From the NCBI GenBank assembly GCA_030743005.1, contig JASLTG010000003.1:1-64000 (forward strand): 64,000 nt of DNA, read 5' to 3'. The first letter of the stretch is position 1. Every line of letters begins with the position of its first letter. Below the pieces are notes generated by a model. The model worked only from the letters and a program-made list of their open reading frames with translations, did no database searches and had not been told where the DNA came from. Made by a program: the position numbers and the translations under genes. The DNA is from Acidimicrobiales bacterium (lineage in GTDB: Bacteria; Actinomycetota; Acidimicrobiia; Acidimicrobiales; Poriferisodalaceae). Shown here one piece after another: positions 1 through 8,783 of the stretch.

Positions 1-821
1 CCTAGGGCAGCATGCTGGGACACCGATGGGGCAGCAATGAACGCATTTTGAGCCAAACGTTCAACCGGTGACACCAAAGCCTCAGGCAGCACCAGCCATC
101 CGACTCGCCAGCCGGTCATGGAGAAGTACTTCGAAAAACTGTTAACCACTACAGCTTCATCCCAGTAGGAAGCAGCAGTAGGGGCAACATTTCCATAAGT
201 AACTCCATGATAAATCTCGTCTGAGATCAGACGAACTTCGTTCCCTTTGCACCAGTGGACTAGCTCCGCAAGTTCATCTGCTAAGAGCATGGTTCCTGTT
301 GGGTTGGATGGACTTGCCACCACTAACCCGTCGATTGGGCCGACCGACTCGAGACCATCTGGTGAGGGCTGGAAGCGCGTCTCTGGACCGACTGGTAAAT
401 CTACAACTTCTACGTCGAGGGCCCGAAGCACATTGCGGTAACACGGGTAGCCCGGGGTCGGAACAACTACTCGATCACCAGGTTCGAAGCACGCGAGGAA
501 CGCAAGGGTAAATGCACCGCTTGCTCCCATAGTGATGGCAATTCGCGACGCCGGGATATCGGTGTTGTACCACTCCAAATAATGATGATGTAAACGCTCG
601 CGAAGAGAATCCAGCCCGAGTGCAGATGTGTACCCGAGAATTTCGCTTTCGATCGCCTCAATAGCCTTTCTTCTAGCACCTGATGGCGCAGGCGTAGAGG
701 GCTGACCCACTTCGAGGTGGAGCACTTCCTTGCCAGCGTTTTCTCGATCTGCTGCTGCTCTCATCACCTCCATCACATAAAAGGGCGCAATATTGGATCG
801 CTTCGATGGTGTTATCGCCAT
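1..821 (-). CDS. PLP-dependent class I/II aminotransferase, 3' end cut by window edge
   Basis: Cytosolic fold-type I aminotransferase; 273 codons are visible and the C-terminal small domain lies outside the window. Landmarks in order are a GYTSALG stretch near residue 64, SNPTG at 172-176, DEIYHG with the ring-nitrogen Asp at 201, and NSFSKYFSMTGWRVGW with the Schiff-base Lys at 231. The MTGWR-GW motif is typical of aspartate/alanine-type and related broad-specificity transaminases, so the substrate cannot be assigned. The ATG start has no clear Shine-Dalgarno. It is divergent from pncB across about 140 bases. The family call is firm; the substrate is unknown. Confidence 0.93.
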   Translation of the reverse strand, partial: MAITPSKRSNIAPFYVMEVMRAAADRENAGKEVLHLEVGQPSTPAPSGARRKAIEAIESEILGYTSALGLDSLRERLHHHYLEWYNTDIPASRIAITMGASGAFTLAFLACFEPGDRVVVPTPGYPCYRNVLRALDVEVVDLPVGPETRFQPSPDGLESVGPIDGLVVASPSNPTGTMLLADELAELVHWCKGNEVRLISDEIYHGVTYGNVAPTAASYWDEAVVVNSFSKYFSMTGWRVGWLVLPEALVSPVERLAQNAFIAAPSVSQHAAL

Positions 822-963
822 AACAGGAGTGTGGCGGTTATCAGCGTTCGAGACAGGTCTTTCGAGCCCTCAAATCTATTTAGAGGCCTTTACTTGCCCG
901 AAAAATAGGGCAGAAATAGAAACAGCCTTTTCTTGCACCCGTCTCATGAAGCATGCTGGAGGG

Positions 964-2256
964 ATGAGCACCGCTTTAATGACTGACCTTTACGAGGTCA
1001 CCATGCTTGATGCTGCGCTCCGATCCGGAGTGGCCTCGCGACAGGCAACCTTTGAGGTTTTTGCGAGACGGTTGCCCGCCGGCCGTGGCTACGGGATTGT
1101 TGCCGGACCCGGGCGCTTGGCTGAACTGCTGGCCGATTTTCATTTTTCTGAAACTCAAATTGACTACTTGGCGGGCCTCGGTCGATTCAGCGATGAACTC
1201 CTCCAGTTCCTCAAAACTTTCCAATTCGAAGGGGAGGTGTGGAGCTACAGAGAGGGCGACTTTTACGTGCCCGGAAGTCCGGTACTGAGGGTCGATTGTT
1301 CGTTCGGCGCAGGTCTTCTTCTCGAGACGTTGGTCTTATCGGTCCTAAACCATGATTCCGCAGTCGCGTCTGCCGCGGCACGAATGCACGATGTAGCTAA
1401 GGGCCGACATCTAATTGAGATGGGAGGTCGTCGAACCCATGAAGAAGCAGCCGTCGCCGCTGCGAGGGCAGCATGGTTAGTGGGCTTTGATACCACTTCG
1501 AATATGGAAGCCGGGATCCGTTTTAATGTGCCAACCGCGGGAACATCAGCGCACGCCTTTACTCTGGCCCACGACGATGAAGAGTCCGCTTTTGAAGCCC
1601 AAATTGAAGCCCATGGACTTGAAACCACCCTTCTTGTAGATACATACGAAATAGATACTGGAATCGATCGAGCATTAGCTGCAGCTAAGAGACTGGGTGG
1701 AGTTCCCGGAGCTATCCGCATCGACTCAGGCAATCTCGCTGATGAAGCTCTCAGAGCTCGACGAAAATTAGACGAAAGTGACGCCGAGTCAACGAGAATC
1801 GTTGTGTCCGGCGACCTTGATGAGTACCGAATCGCAGATTTAGCTGATCATCCAATCGACGGATATGGAGTAGGAACTCAGTTGGTTGTCGGGTCAGGTC
1901 ACGCGACCGCCGGCATGGTGTACAAACTCGTGGCTATTGCACGAAGGTCAGGAACCTATGAGCCGGTTGTTCCGGTAGCAAAGTCCTCCGAAGGTAAAGC
2001 GACTAGAGGTGGGGTAGTACGCCCATACCGGATTATCGACGACGGCACAGCTGTTGATGAAGTCCTTGTCCAACACGACCGGCCCGGCCCTCCCGACGCC
2101 AGGGCACTTCATGTTCCACTGTTTCGAGCTTCCGAACCTGCCTATCCCTACAGCCTCGAAGATGACCGAAAGTTCCACCTTCGGGTTCGAAATGAATTGC
2201 CCGATTCCATGCGAATGTTGAATTCCGAACCGCTATTCGAAGCGCGAACTTTGTAG
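964..2256 (+). CDS. pncB: Nicotinate phosphoribosyltransferase
   Basis: Preiss-Handler enzyme joining nicotinate and PRPP to nicotinate mononucleotide, with ATP hydrolysis, in NAD salvage. The 430-residue length is usual for the family. Visible family motifs are TDLYEVTML at the N-terminus, TAGTSAHAF containing the conserved (phosphorylatable) His at 197, RIDSGNL, and GYGVGTQLV near the C-terminal phosphate site. The frame stays open about 170 bases upstream. I chose the ATG that gives MSTALMTDLYEVTML because family members begin this way; an ATG 18 bases earlier is also possible. It converges on an NAD-kinase-like gene, so both genes touch NAD metabolism. Confidence 0.95.
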   Translation: MSTALMTDLYEVTMLDAALRSGVASRQATFEVFARRLPAGRGYGIVAGPGRLAELLADFHFSETQIDYLAGLGRFSDELLQFLKTFQFEGEVWSYREGDFYVPGSPVLRVDCSFGAGLLLETLVLSVLNHDSAVASAAARMHDVAKGRHLIEMGGRRTHEEAAVAAARAAWLVGFDTTSNMEAGIRFNVPTAGTSAHAFTLAHDDEESAFEAQIEAHGLETTLLVDTYEIDTGIDRALAAAKRLGGVPGAIRIDSGNLADEALRARRKLDESDAESTRIVVSGDLDEYRIADLADHPIDGYGVGTQLVVGSGHATAGMVYKLVAIARRSGTYEPVVPVAKSSEGKATRGGVVRPYRIIDDGTAVDEVLVQHDRPGPPDARALHVPLFRASEPAYPYSLEDDRKFHLRVRNELPDSMRMLNSEPLFEARTL

Positions 2257-2295
2257 ACCCCGAACAGCCTTAATCATTGTCTGAGAGCTCTGAGG

Positions 2296-3288
2296 TCAAC
2301 GGGTAACGAAAATTCCTTCAGAAGCACCGGCCTCTAACGTGCGCGCAACATCAATTACGCGCGGCCCATCTCGTCTCACAACGGCGAGCACCGAAGTGTC
2401 GGCAAGTACCTGGTGTTCTCGGTCACCATCGAAGGCCAACGTCGATGGTCCCACTAAGTGGACCTCCTCTTCCAAGTTGACCCTTTTCACATCCCTAACA
2501 GGCACTTGCCGGTAGAGACCAGGCGCTATGGGAGCGTTGGTTGACGCGCCACCGGAGCCGCAGGTGACCAAAATTGCCGCATCTTCTTCTGAGCGACATG
2601 TGGTGTGCAGCCCTGCGATAGAGGAGACCCCAATCGTGTCCGGTTTGGCCGTTGTGACCAACAACTGCCGCAGATTATTGGGATCGACTGGCATGCGGTT
2701 ACCGACAAAATCGTTGGCGAGAGTAGCAACGTCTATAAGAGCGACGTCTTCGGACCCATCAGCAAAGGTCAAGTGAACCATCTTCGATCGGGGTGCTACC
2801 GAGTTGAGATCAACCAAATTCTTGGCGACTAATCCAGCAGCAGCACCCGCAACCGTAGGTTCGACGAGGGAAGGGAAAACATTATTTGTTCCTGTTGACA
2901 TGGGAACCAAGATTGCGTCAGGCCAAGCCCTCGCTATTGTCCGATTCGTTCCATCACCACCGAGGGTGATTATTACTCTGATCCCGCGTTCTTTCATGGC
3001 AAGAGCAGCGCGTACGGTGTCCATAGGATCGACGCGCGCGCCGACATCAAGAATTTCGAGATCTGCTTCCACGGGTAAATCAGTCAGGGCGCCGCTCGCG
3101 ATTCCGAAAGGCTCCTTCATAGCGACTACGTGTTGTGTCCCCGCGGCTACCGCACCTATGACAGCGCGAGCAATGCGATTCCGTTTGTCCTCAGCGCTCG
3201 AAACACCCCCGCGAGCAGCCACTCGGCGGATATCGCGTCCAGAAACGGGGTTTGCGATGATGCCAACGCTCTGAGATTGATCTGTCAC
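2296..3288 (-). CDS. NAD kinase-like / AcoX-type protein
   Basis: 330-residue protein of the ATP-NAD kinase / diacylglycerol-kinase-like superfamily. It shows NPVSG at residues 13-17 and the nucleotide-binding GGDGTNR at 110-116, followed by an all-beta C-terminal half as in NAD kinases. The closest named group I recognise is the AcoX-like family, whose exact reaction is not well established; true NAD kinase (NadK) activity is possible but not shown. It ends about 40 bases from the convergent pncB stop and starts about 50 bases from the divergent thiD, so its promoter lies in that short gap. Confidence 0.8.
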   Translation of the reverse strand: MTDQSQSVGIIANPVSGRDIRRVAARGGVSSAEDKRNRIARAVIGAVAAGTQHVVAMKEPFGIASGALTDLPVEADLEILDVGARVDPMDTVRAALAMKERGIRVIITLGGDGTNRTIARAWPDAILVPMSTGTNNVFPSLVEPTVAGAAAGLVAKNLVDLNSVAPRSKMVHLTFADGSEDVALIDVATLANDFVGNRMPVDPNNLRQLLVTTAKPDTIGVSSIAGLHTTCRSEEDAAILVTCGSGGASTNAPIAPGLYRQVPVRDVKRVNLEEEVHLVGPSTLAFDGDREHQVLADTSVLAVVRRDGPRVIDVARTLEAGASEGIFVTR

Positions 3289-3337
3289 GGTTCCACCCTA
3301 GGCAAGGAAACTGCCTGGTATCTGCTACAACAACCTT

Positions 3338-4156
3338 GTGACTCAACCTCCAGTGGTGCTGACGATTGCCGGTTCAGATTCAGGAGGAGGTTCTGGACTC
3401 CAAGCGGATTTACGAACTTTCGCAGCTCAATCTATTCATGGCGTGTGCGCATTGACCGTCGTTTCTTCTCAGAACACTGAAGAATTTCGGTCAGCACTCG
3501 CTATCCCGGCGACCGTCGTACGGTCCCAGATCGAAGCAGTCTTGGATGACTTTGAAGTCAACGTAGCTAAAACCGGGCTACTCCATTCCGAAGAAAATAT
3601 TCGGCTCATATCAGAGATGGCAGACGTTGGGCTTTTACCGCCGTTAGTTGTAGACCCCGTGATAGTGAACCGTCACGGAGAACCGTTATACGACACGTCA
3701 ACCATCGAACTGATACGCCAAGATTTGATACCAAAAGCTTTGGTGATCACCCCCAACCATCTCGAAGCGATGCATTTATTGGGAACCGAACTAGATGAAG
3801 ATATCGAAGCTTTGTCTGAGGCAGCTCTGCGCCTAGCCGCCATGGGCCCAACTGTTGTGGTGTTGACAGGCGGTCGACGCGAGGCGCCGACAATGGTCGA
3901 CGTTGTGGCATATAACGGAGAGGTAGCGCTCTTAGAAGCTGAACGCTGTTCAACGAACAACGTCCGAGGCACAGGCGACACTTTCTCAGCAGCAATTGCA
4001 AGCGGACTAGCTAAAGGGTTATCAACGCTTGAGTCCGTGAGCAAAGCCCAAACCTTCACCAACGAAGCGGTTCACCGAGCAGCTAATTGGACACTTGGCG
4101 CGGGCCAAGGACCAATCGGTCATCTAGAGCAGTCCGACATAGCCCGCCTAGACTGA
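3338..4156 (+). CDS. thiD: Hydroxymethylpyrimidine / phosphomethylpyrimidine kinase
   Basis: Ribokinase-superfamily kinase that phosphorylates HMP and HMP-P in thiamine pyrimidine synthesis or salvage. The N-terminus carries TIAGSDSGGGSGLQADL (substrate loop), with VDPVIV in the middle and the anion-hole/catalytic GTGDTFSAAI motif with its Asp near residue 214. The 272-residue length is standard. The start is GTG. No thiE, thiC or TPP riboswitch is visible nearby, so salvage of pyrimidine is as likely as de novo synthesis. The acyl-CoA mutase gene follows 37 bases downstream on the same strand. Confidence 0.94.
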   Translation: MTQPPVVLTIAGSDSGGGSGLQADLRTFAAQSIHGVCALTVVSSQNTEEFRSALAIPATVVRSQIEAVLDDFEVNVAKTGLLHSEENIRLISEMADVGLLPPLVVDPVIVNRHGEPLYDTSTIELIRQDLIPKALVITPNHLEAMHLLGTELDEDIEALSEAALRLAAMGPTVVVLTGGRREAPTMVDVVAYNGEVALLEAERCSTNNVRGTGDTFSAAIASGLAKGLSTLESVSKAQTFTNEAVHRAANWTLGAGQGPIGHLEQSDIARLD

Positions 4157-4193
4157 TGACGCTCAAACCCGATGGAGCCTTTGGGAGAAACTT

Positions 4194-5837
4194 GTGACGC
4201 GAGAGCAGTGGCGAAAAGAGTATGAGGCTGGCGAAATCCGCGACCTTGACTACGAGACGATGAGCGGCCTACCTGTAGAACCGCTTTATGCACCCAGTGA
4301 TGGAAATGTCGACGACTCCATAGGCTGGCCAGGTCAGTACCCCTATACCCGTGGAGTACACCCAAGCGGATACAGAGGCCGCTTGTGGACAATGCGGATG
4401 TTTGCAGGTTTCGGTACACCCGAGGACACGAACAAACGATTCAAAGAGATCCTCGGCGCAGGTGGGGGAGGTTTGTCGACAGCGTTTGACATGCCCACAC
4501 TCATGGGCCTTGACAGTGATGACGTCCTATCAGTAGGTGAAGTAGGCCGCTGTGGAGTCGCTGTGGACACCATCGAAGATATGCGCACCCTGTACGACAA
4601 CATCGACCTTGAACAGACAACGACATCGATGACAATCAATGCTCCAGCGGCACCCATATGGGCGATGTTTGTCGCTAATGCCGAAGACCAGGGAGCTGAA
4701 AGAAGCAGATTGGGTGGAACGCTTCAAAATGACATCCTCAAGGAATACCAAGCTCAAAAAGAATGGGTTTTCCCTCCCCGGCCCTCCATGCGTCTCGTTG
4801 CTGACACCATCGAATTCGCAAAAAATGAAATGCCCCGATGGAATTCGGTATCTATAAGCGGCTACCACATCAGAGAAGCAGGCTCCACAGCGGCACAGGA
4901 ACTGGCTTTCACACTGGCTAACGGATTCGCATACGTCGAAGCGGCAATCCAGCGAGGTCTCCCAGTGGATGACTTCGCTCCAAGGTTGAGCTTCTTTTTT
5001 AACGCGCATATTGATTTCTTCGAAGAGATCGCGAAATACAGGGCTGCCCGCAGAATCTGGGCGCGATGGATGAAGGACCATTACGGAGCTCAAGACCCCA
5101 AATCGATGATGCTGCGATTCCATACTCAGACGGCGGGCGTATCTCTGACAGCACAGCAACCTGAAATAAACGTTGCACGCACAGCGATCGAAGCTCTCGC
5201 AGGGGTATTGGGCGGTACGCAGAGCTTGCACACCAACTCAATGGATGAAGCACTAGCCCTCCCTACCGAAAAAGCGGCCCGAATAGCTTTGCGGACTCAG
5301 CAAGTTATCGCTCACGAAACTGGGGTTACCGACGTCGTGGACCCATTGGGTGGAAGTTGGTTTGTAGAAGAACTGACTGATCAGTTAGAAGCCGAAGCGG
5401 AGTCAATGTTTAGTCACATTGCCGAAGCCGGAGGCGGATCGATGTTGGAAGGAGCGTTTGAACTAATTGACGAAGGTTGGTACCAAGGAAATATCGCCGA
5501 CTCAGCCTATGAGTTCGAAAAGAAAGTGAACGCTGGTCGTCGAATTGTGGTCGGAGTCAACGACTTTACCGAGGGCAACGAAGAAGATCAGATCGATCTT
5601 TTAAAGATCACGAGAGAAGATGAACAACGTCAGATCAAACACCTCCAGCAAATAAAAGCTGATCGGAACCAAGGAGCTGTCGACGAAGCTCTCGTTGCTT
5701 TGAGTCGCGCCGCGGAAACTGACGCGAATTTGATGTTGCCCTTGATCGACAGTGTTAGAACACGTGCAACCGTCGGCGAAATAATGAACACACTCGCTGA
5801 GGTGTTTGGCAGATACCAAGAAAAGCCTTTTATCTGA
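4194..5837 (+). CDS. B12-dependent acyl-CoA mutase large subunit (isobutyryl-CoA mutase-like)
   Basis: Substrate-binding TIM-barrel subunit of the methylmalonyl-CoA mutase family, 547 residues, without a C-terminal cobalamin-binding domain; a separate B12 subunit would be needed and is not in the window. Family motifs are YTRG at 51-54, GYRGRLWTMRMFAGFG at 59-74, AFDMPTLMGLDSDD near 98-110, GTLQND at 175-180 and GYH at 223-225. Aligning by eye with Propionibacterium MutB, Tyr89 is replaced by Phe70 and Arg207 by Gln188. That Phe/Gln pair is the one known from isobutyryl-CoA mutase, not methylmalonyl-CoA mutase. The GTG start follows GGGAGAA. The family is certain; the substrate is inferred. 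Confidence 0.88.
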   Translation: MTREQWRKEYEAGEIRDLDYETMSGLPVEPLYAPSDGNVDDSIGWPGQYPYTRGVHPSGYRGRLWTMRMFAGFGTPEDTNKRFKEILGAGGGGLSTAFDMPTLMGLDSDDVLSVGEVGRCGVAVDTIEDMRTLYDNIDLEQTTTSMTINAPAAPIWAMFVANAEDQGAERSRLGGTLQNDILKEYQAQKEWVFPPRPSMRLVADTIEFAKNEMPRWNSVSISGYHIREAGSTAAQELAFTLANGFAYVEAAIQRGLPVDDFAPRLSFFFNAHIDFFEEIAKYRAARRIWARWMKDHYGAQDPKSMMLRFHTQTAGVSLTAQQPEINVARTAIEALAGVLGGTQSLHTNSMDEALALPTEKAARIALRTQQVIAHETGVTDVVDPLGGSWFVEELTDQLEAEAESMFSHIAEAGGGSMLEGAFELIDEGWYQGNIADSAYEFEKKVNAGRRIVVGVNDFTEGNEEDQIDLLKITREDEQRQIKHLQQIKADRNQGAVDEALVALSRAAETDANLMLPLIDSVRTRATVGEIMNTLAEVFGRYQEKPFI

Positions 5838-5912
5838 ACAAGAGTGACCGTTCCGTTTGGGGTGCAAAGACGGGTAGGGTCAAACCAAGTGAGATTGATC
5901 TACGGGGAATCA

Positions 5913-6428
5913 ATGCTGCATTCGAAAGCACTCAAATTGGTCCTAACGATGCTTTCACTGACCGCGCTCATAGCCGCGTGCAGCGGAGGTACCGACCAAA
6001 CTCAGCTTGAACGCGAACTGCAGGACAAAGCAGGAGGCGACCTACTTCCAGTAGAACTTGGCTTAGTTGACTGCCCGGAAGACATCGTAGAGACCCCAGA
6101 ATCAGTGTTCATCTGCAATAGCGAAGTAGCCGGCCAGTATTACGAAATACAAGTCCGCATTATTGATGAGCAAGGACAGTACACGTACGCGCATAAGCAC
6201 TATCCGCTGCAACTTGTGAATACAGAGGCTTTGCTAGCAAACGAAGTGGCTTACGAAGTCGGCTTTGATGTGATGCTTGACTGTGGTGACGACGAATATT
6301 TGGTTGCACCAATCGGAAGTACGTTCAACTGCGTAGCAACCCGAGTAGACGGTGGAGCTCAAGCCACCATTGAGGTTCGACTTGAAAACGAACAAGGTCG
6401 AATCAAATGGGATCTCGTCCGATCTTGA
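5913..6428 (+). CDS. Lipoprotein with two DUF4333-like Cys-pair repeats
   Basis: 171-residue predicted lipoprotein. Basic residues and a hydrophobic h-region lead to a lipobox LIAAC with the acylated Cys at 23. The mature part appears to hold two related segments, each with a Cys pair of the form DC...P...F-x-C (LVDCPEDI ... VFICNS and MLDCGDDE ... TFNCVA), resembling the actinobacterial DUF4333 family. The function is not known. The ATG was chosen because GGGGA lies five bases upstream and it places the signal peptide at the N-terminus; the frame is open 69 bases further. It sits between the mutase and an ABC-F gene on the same strand. Confidence 0.75.
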   Translation: MLHSKALKLVLTMLSLTALIAACSGGTDQTQLERELQDKAGGDLLPVELGLVDCPEDIVETPESVFICNSEVAGQYYEIQVRIIDEQGQYTYAHKHYPLQLVNTEALLANEVAYEVGFDVMLDCGDDEYLVAPIGSTFNCVATRVDGGAQATIEVRLENEQGRIKWDLVRS

Positions 6429-6458
6429 TCCTTTGGTAATCACTATCTGCTCAACGTC

Positions 6459-8183
6459 ATGAACCTGTTGGATGTTGACAATATTTCATTGGGCTTCACA
6501 GAAATAAAGCTCTTCTCCGGTCTCTCCTTCACAGTTGGAGAAAAAGACAGGCTGGCGATACTGGGAATCAACGGTTCCGGAAAGTCAACCCTGTTAGCGA
6601 CACTTGCAGGCCAAGAGAACGTGGATCAGGGACTCATACGTCGTCGGCAAAACATATCGGTCGCCATATTGGCGCAACGGCCAGCCCTAGGCGACGGAAC
6701 GGTAAGCGATGCCGTGGGTCAGAACTGGCAAGGAAGAGCCGCAATAGATCGGTTGGGCTTAACAGCGTTATCTGAGACAAGAATTTCAGCACTCTCGGGA
6801 GGCGAACACAAGCGAGCGGCGTTAGCGGCAGTGCTTCATGATCAGGATGCTGACCTGCTGTTGTTAGACGAACCAACGAACCACCTTGACATCGAAGGAA
6901 TCGAATACCTGGAAAGTGTGTTGCACGAATTTTCGGGCGGTGTTGTTTTCGTATCCCACGACCGACATCTGATCGATCGTGTAGCTACAAAGACCCTAGA
7001 GCTAACGGCCAATGGCTGTTATGTAACTGAAGGGGGATACCAAGCACACCTTATGGCTAAGGCTCACCGTGAGGACAAAGCGGAACAGGATGAGTCGACG
7101 AGGCTTACTTTGGCCCGGAAAGAATTGGCATGGCTACAACGAGGAGCGCGAGCTCGAAGGAGGAAGCCCAAATCACGACTTGCTATCGCTCATAGAACAC
7201 TTGAAGTCACCCAAAAAGACGACTCCCGATCTCGTTCGCTTGCCCTAAACGAATTCGATCAGACACGGTTAGGGCGCAAAGTGGTCGACCTCGAACAGGT
7301 CACGGTGTCGGTTGGCGGCCACACATTGTTCGACGACGTAACCATCAGCCTTTCCTCCAACGAACGCCTTGGAGTAGTAGGACCGAATGGTTCTGGCAAG
7401 TCGACGCTTTTGAGAGTCATAGCCGGAGTAAGAACGCCCGATGAAGGGACCGTCACGTTTGGGTCAACTGTGCGTATCGGCTACTTCGACCAGATGAGCG
7501 AGGCGCTTGATCAAGACTCGACAGTTGAAGAGGTGATTGCTGGACCAGGTGCACGTTTGGACCACAATCAAGCCGCACTCTTGCGCCGATTCTGGTTTCA
7601 ACCGGCTACCCATCGAGCCCAGATCCGCTCTCTGTCGGGCGGAGAACAACGCCGCTTACAGCTTTTGGGCGTTCTAGCGGCCGAACCGAACGTTTTACTG
7701 CTCGACGAACCCACCAACGATCTCGACATAGACACACTGCGCGCCCTAGAAGATTGGCTCGACACATTTAATGGTGCTTTGGTCGCCGTTACCCATGACC
7801 GGGTGTTCCTAGAACGCGTAGTTGAAAATGTAGTAGCCATCGGAGCCGACGGCTTCAGACCTTTAGGGGCAGGCGAAGCCGTATGGGAACAGGCAAGATC
7901 TCAGCCAAAGATAGGTAACCAAACCAAAAAAAAACGTGTTAACAGAACCAAGTCAAGTGGGCGTTCGATGTCGACTCTTCGACATTTACTCAAAAACGTT
8001 GAGGCAGAACTTCAACGACTTGCAAGCGAACGAGATGATTACGTCGCCCGTCTAGACAACGAAAGCCTTTCACACGACTCTCGCCTTGAGATTTCAAATG
8101 GACTTGCGGTCGCCTTAGAGCAGTTGGAAGCGGCCGAGGTTCTGTGGCTTGATATATCGGAGGAGATGGAGGGGCGCGCTTAA
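6459..8183 (+). CDS. ABC-F family ATPase (Uup/EttA-like)
   Basis: 574-residue soluble protein with two ABC ATPase domains and no membrane segment. Domain 1 has Walker A GINGSGKST near residue 34, signature LSGGE and Walker B LLLLDEPTNHLD. Domain 2 has GPNGSGKST near 309, signature SLSGGEQRRLQ and LLLDEPTNDLD. A basic interdomain linker (RRRKPKSR) and a C-terminal coiled-coil extension rich in Glu/Leu match Uup-type members. ABC-F proteins act on the ribosome in translation quality control or antibiotic protection; which applies here cannot be told. A 45-aa membrane protein and a GNAT gene follow closely. Confidence 0.93.
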   Translation: MNLLDVDNISLGFTEIKLFSGLSFTVGEKDRLAILGINGSGKSTLLATLAGQENVDQGLIRRRQNISVAILAQRPALGDGTVSDAVGQNWQGRAAIDRLGLTALSETRISALSGGEHKRAALAAVLHDQDADLLLLDEPTNHLDIEGIEYLESVLHEFSGGVVFVSHDRHLIDRVATKTLELTANGCYVTEGGYQAHLMAKAHREDKAEQDESTRLTLARKELAWLQRGARARRRKPKSRLAIAHRTLEVTQKDDSRSRSLALNEFDQTRLGRKVVDLEQVTVSVGGHTLFDDVTISLSSNERLGVVGPNGSGKSTLLRVIAGVRTPDEGTVTFGSTVRIGYFDQMSEALDQDSTVEEVIAGPGARLDHNQAALLRRFWFQPATHRAQIRSLSGGEQRRLQLLGVLAAEPNVLLLDEPTNDLDIDTLRALEDWLDTFNGALVAVTHDRVFLERVVENVVAIGADGFRPLGAGEAVWEQARSQPKIGNQTKKKRVNRTKSSGRSMSTLRHLLKNVEAELQRLASERDDYVARLDNESLSHDSRLEISNGLAVALEQLEAAEVLWLDISEEMEGRA

Positions 8184-8205
8184 CCGCTCCGCTACTCTGC
8201 GCCAT

Positions 8206-8343
8206 ATGAACCGGCGTACACACAATTCCAGTGGAGAACTCCGACCGTTGCGATACAGGCGCCCGCTTGTTCACTGGACAGCGGTCATCGTGTCAGCAGC
8301 GATGGTTCTAGCTGGCTTTTCTGCGTTAGTCGCTGCTCTATGA
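8206..8343 (+). CDS. 45-aa single-pass membrane protein
   Basis: Small reading frame coding for a basic N-terminal segment (RRTHNSSGELRPLRYRR) followed by one hydrophobic helix (WTAVIVSAAMVLAGFSALVAA) running to the C-terminus. The predicted topology is N-in by the positive-inside rule. Its TGA overlaps the ATG of the following GNAT gene as ATGA, the coupling arrangement used elsewhere in this window, and it begins only 22 bases after the ABC-F stop. No family is recognised. Short length makes it less certain, but overlap and composition support a real gene. Confidence 0.6.
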   Translation: MNRRTHNSSGELRPLRYRRPLVHWTAVIVSAAMVLAGFSALVAAL

Positions 8344-8765
8344 GCGAGATACAACAAGCAATGTTTCAACAGTTGACCTTGGAGCGGCTGTACGAGATAT
8401 TGCGCTTACGGGTTCAGGTCTTTGTCGTGGAACAGGAATGCGCCTACCCCGAAATAGACAATATAGATTTCGAAGCGAGTCACCTATGGATCGATGATGT
8501 TCAAGGGTTGGCTTCGTATTTGCGAGTCGCAAAAGAGGAAGAGGGTTACAGAATCGGTCGCGTAGTGACACGTGCCGATGCTCGTTCCAACGGCTTGAGT
8601 CGAGAACTAATCCAATATGTCTTAACTGCGACAGAAGGCCCCTGGGTCCTTTCAGCTCAGTCGTATCTGCATGACTGGTATGACAGTTTGGGGTTTACTC
8701 AAACTGGCTCAGAATTCCTTGAAGATGGCATTCCGCATATTCCTATGCGCAAAGAAATTGAGTAG
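8340..8765 (+). CDS. GNAT acetyltransferase, ElaA-like
   Basis: 141-residue GCN5-related N-acetyltransferase. It shows the ElaA-type opening in which an RLRVQVFVVEQECAYPEID stretch gives the VFVVEQ motif near residue 30, then the acetyl-CoA-binding beta4/alpha3 region (RIGRVVTRADARSNGLSREL) and a C-terminal YDSLGFTQTG motif. Such enzymes acetylate amino groups of small molecules or proteins; the substrate is unknown. Translation is probably coupled to the preceding small membrane protein through the ATGA overlap. It converges on the acuI-like gene 18 bases further on. Confidence 0.85.
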   Translation: MSEIQQAMFQQLTLERLYEILRLRVQVFVVEQECAYPEIDNIDFEASHLWIDDVQGLASYLRVAKEEEGYRIGRVVTRADARSNGLSRELIQYVLTATEGPWVLSAQSYLHDWYDSLGFTQTGSEFLEDGIPHIPMRKEIE

Positions 8766-8783
8766 AGCCAGCTATCTCGCTAA

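Noticed and set aside
895-912. Short hairpin TGCCC/GGGCA before pncB
   Set aside because: Five-base arms only; occurs by chance at this density, no support for a riboswitch or NAD regulator site.
793-963. Longer N-terminal extension of pncB
   Set aside because: The extra 57 residues overlap the divergent aminotransferase start and have no family similarity; the MSTALMTDLYEV start fits the family.
4530-5231. 233-codon open frame antisense to the acyl-CoA mutase
   Set aside because: Cys/Ser/Arg-rich text with no domain, wholly inside a strongly conserved gene on the other strand; a shadow frame.
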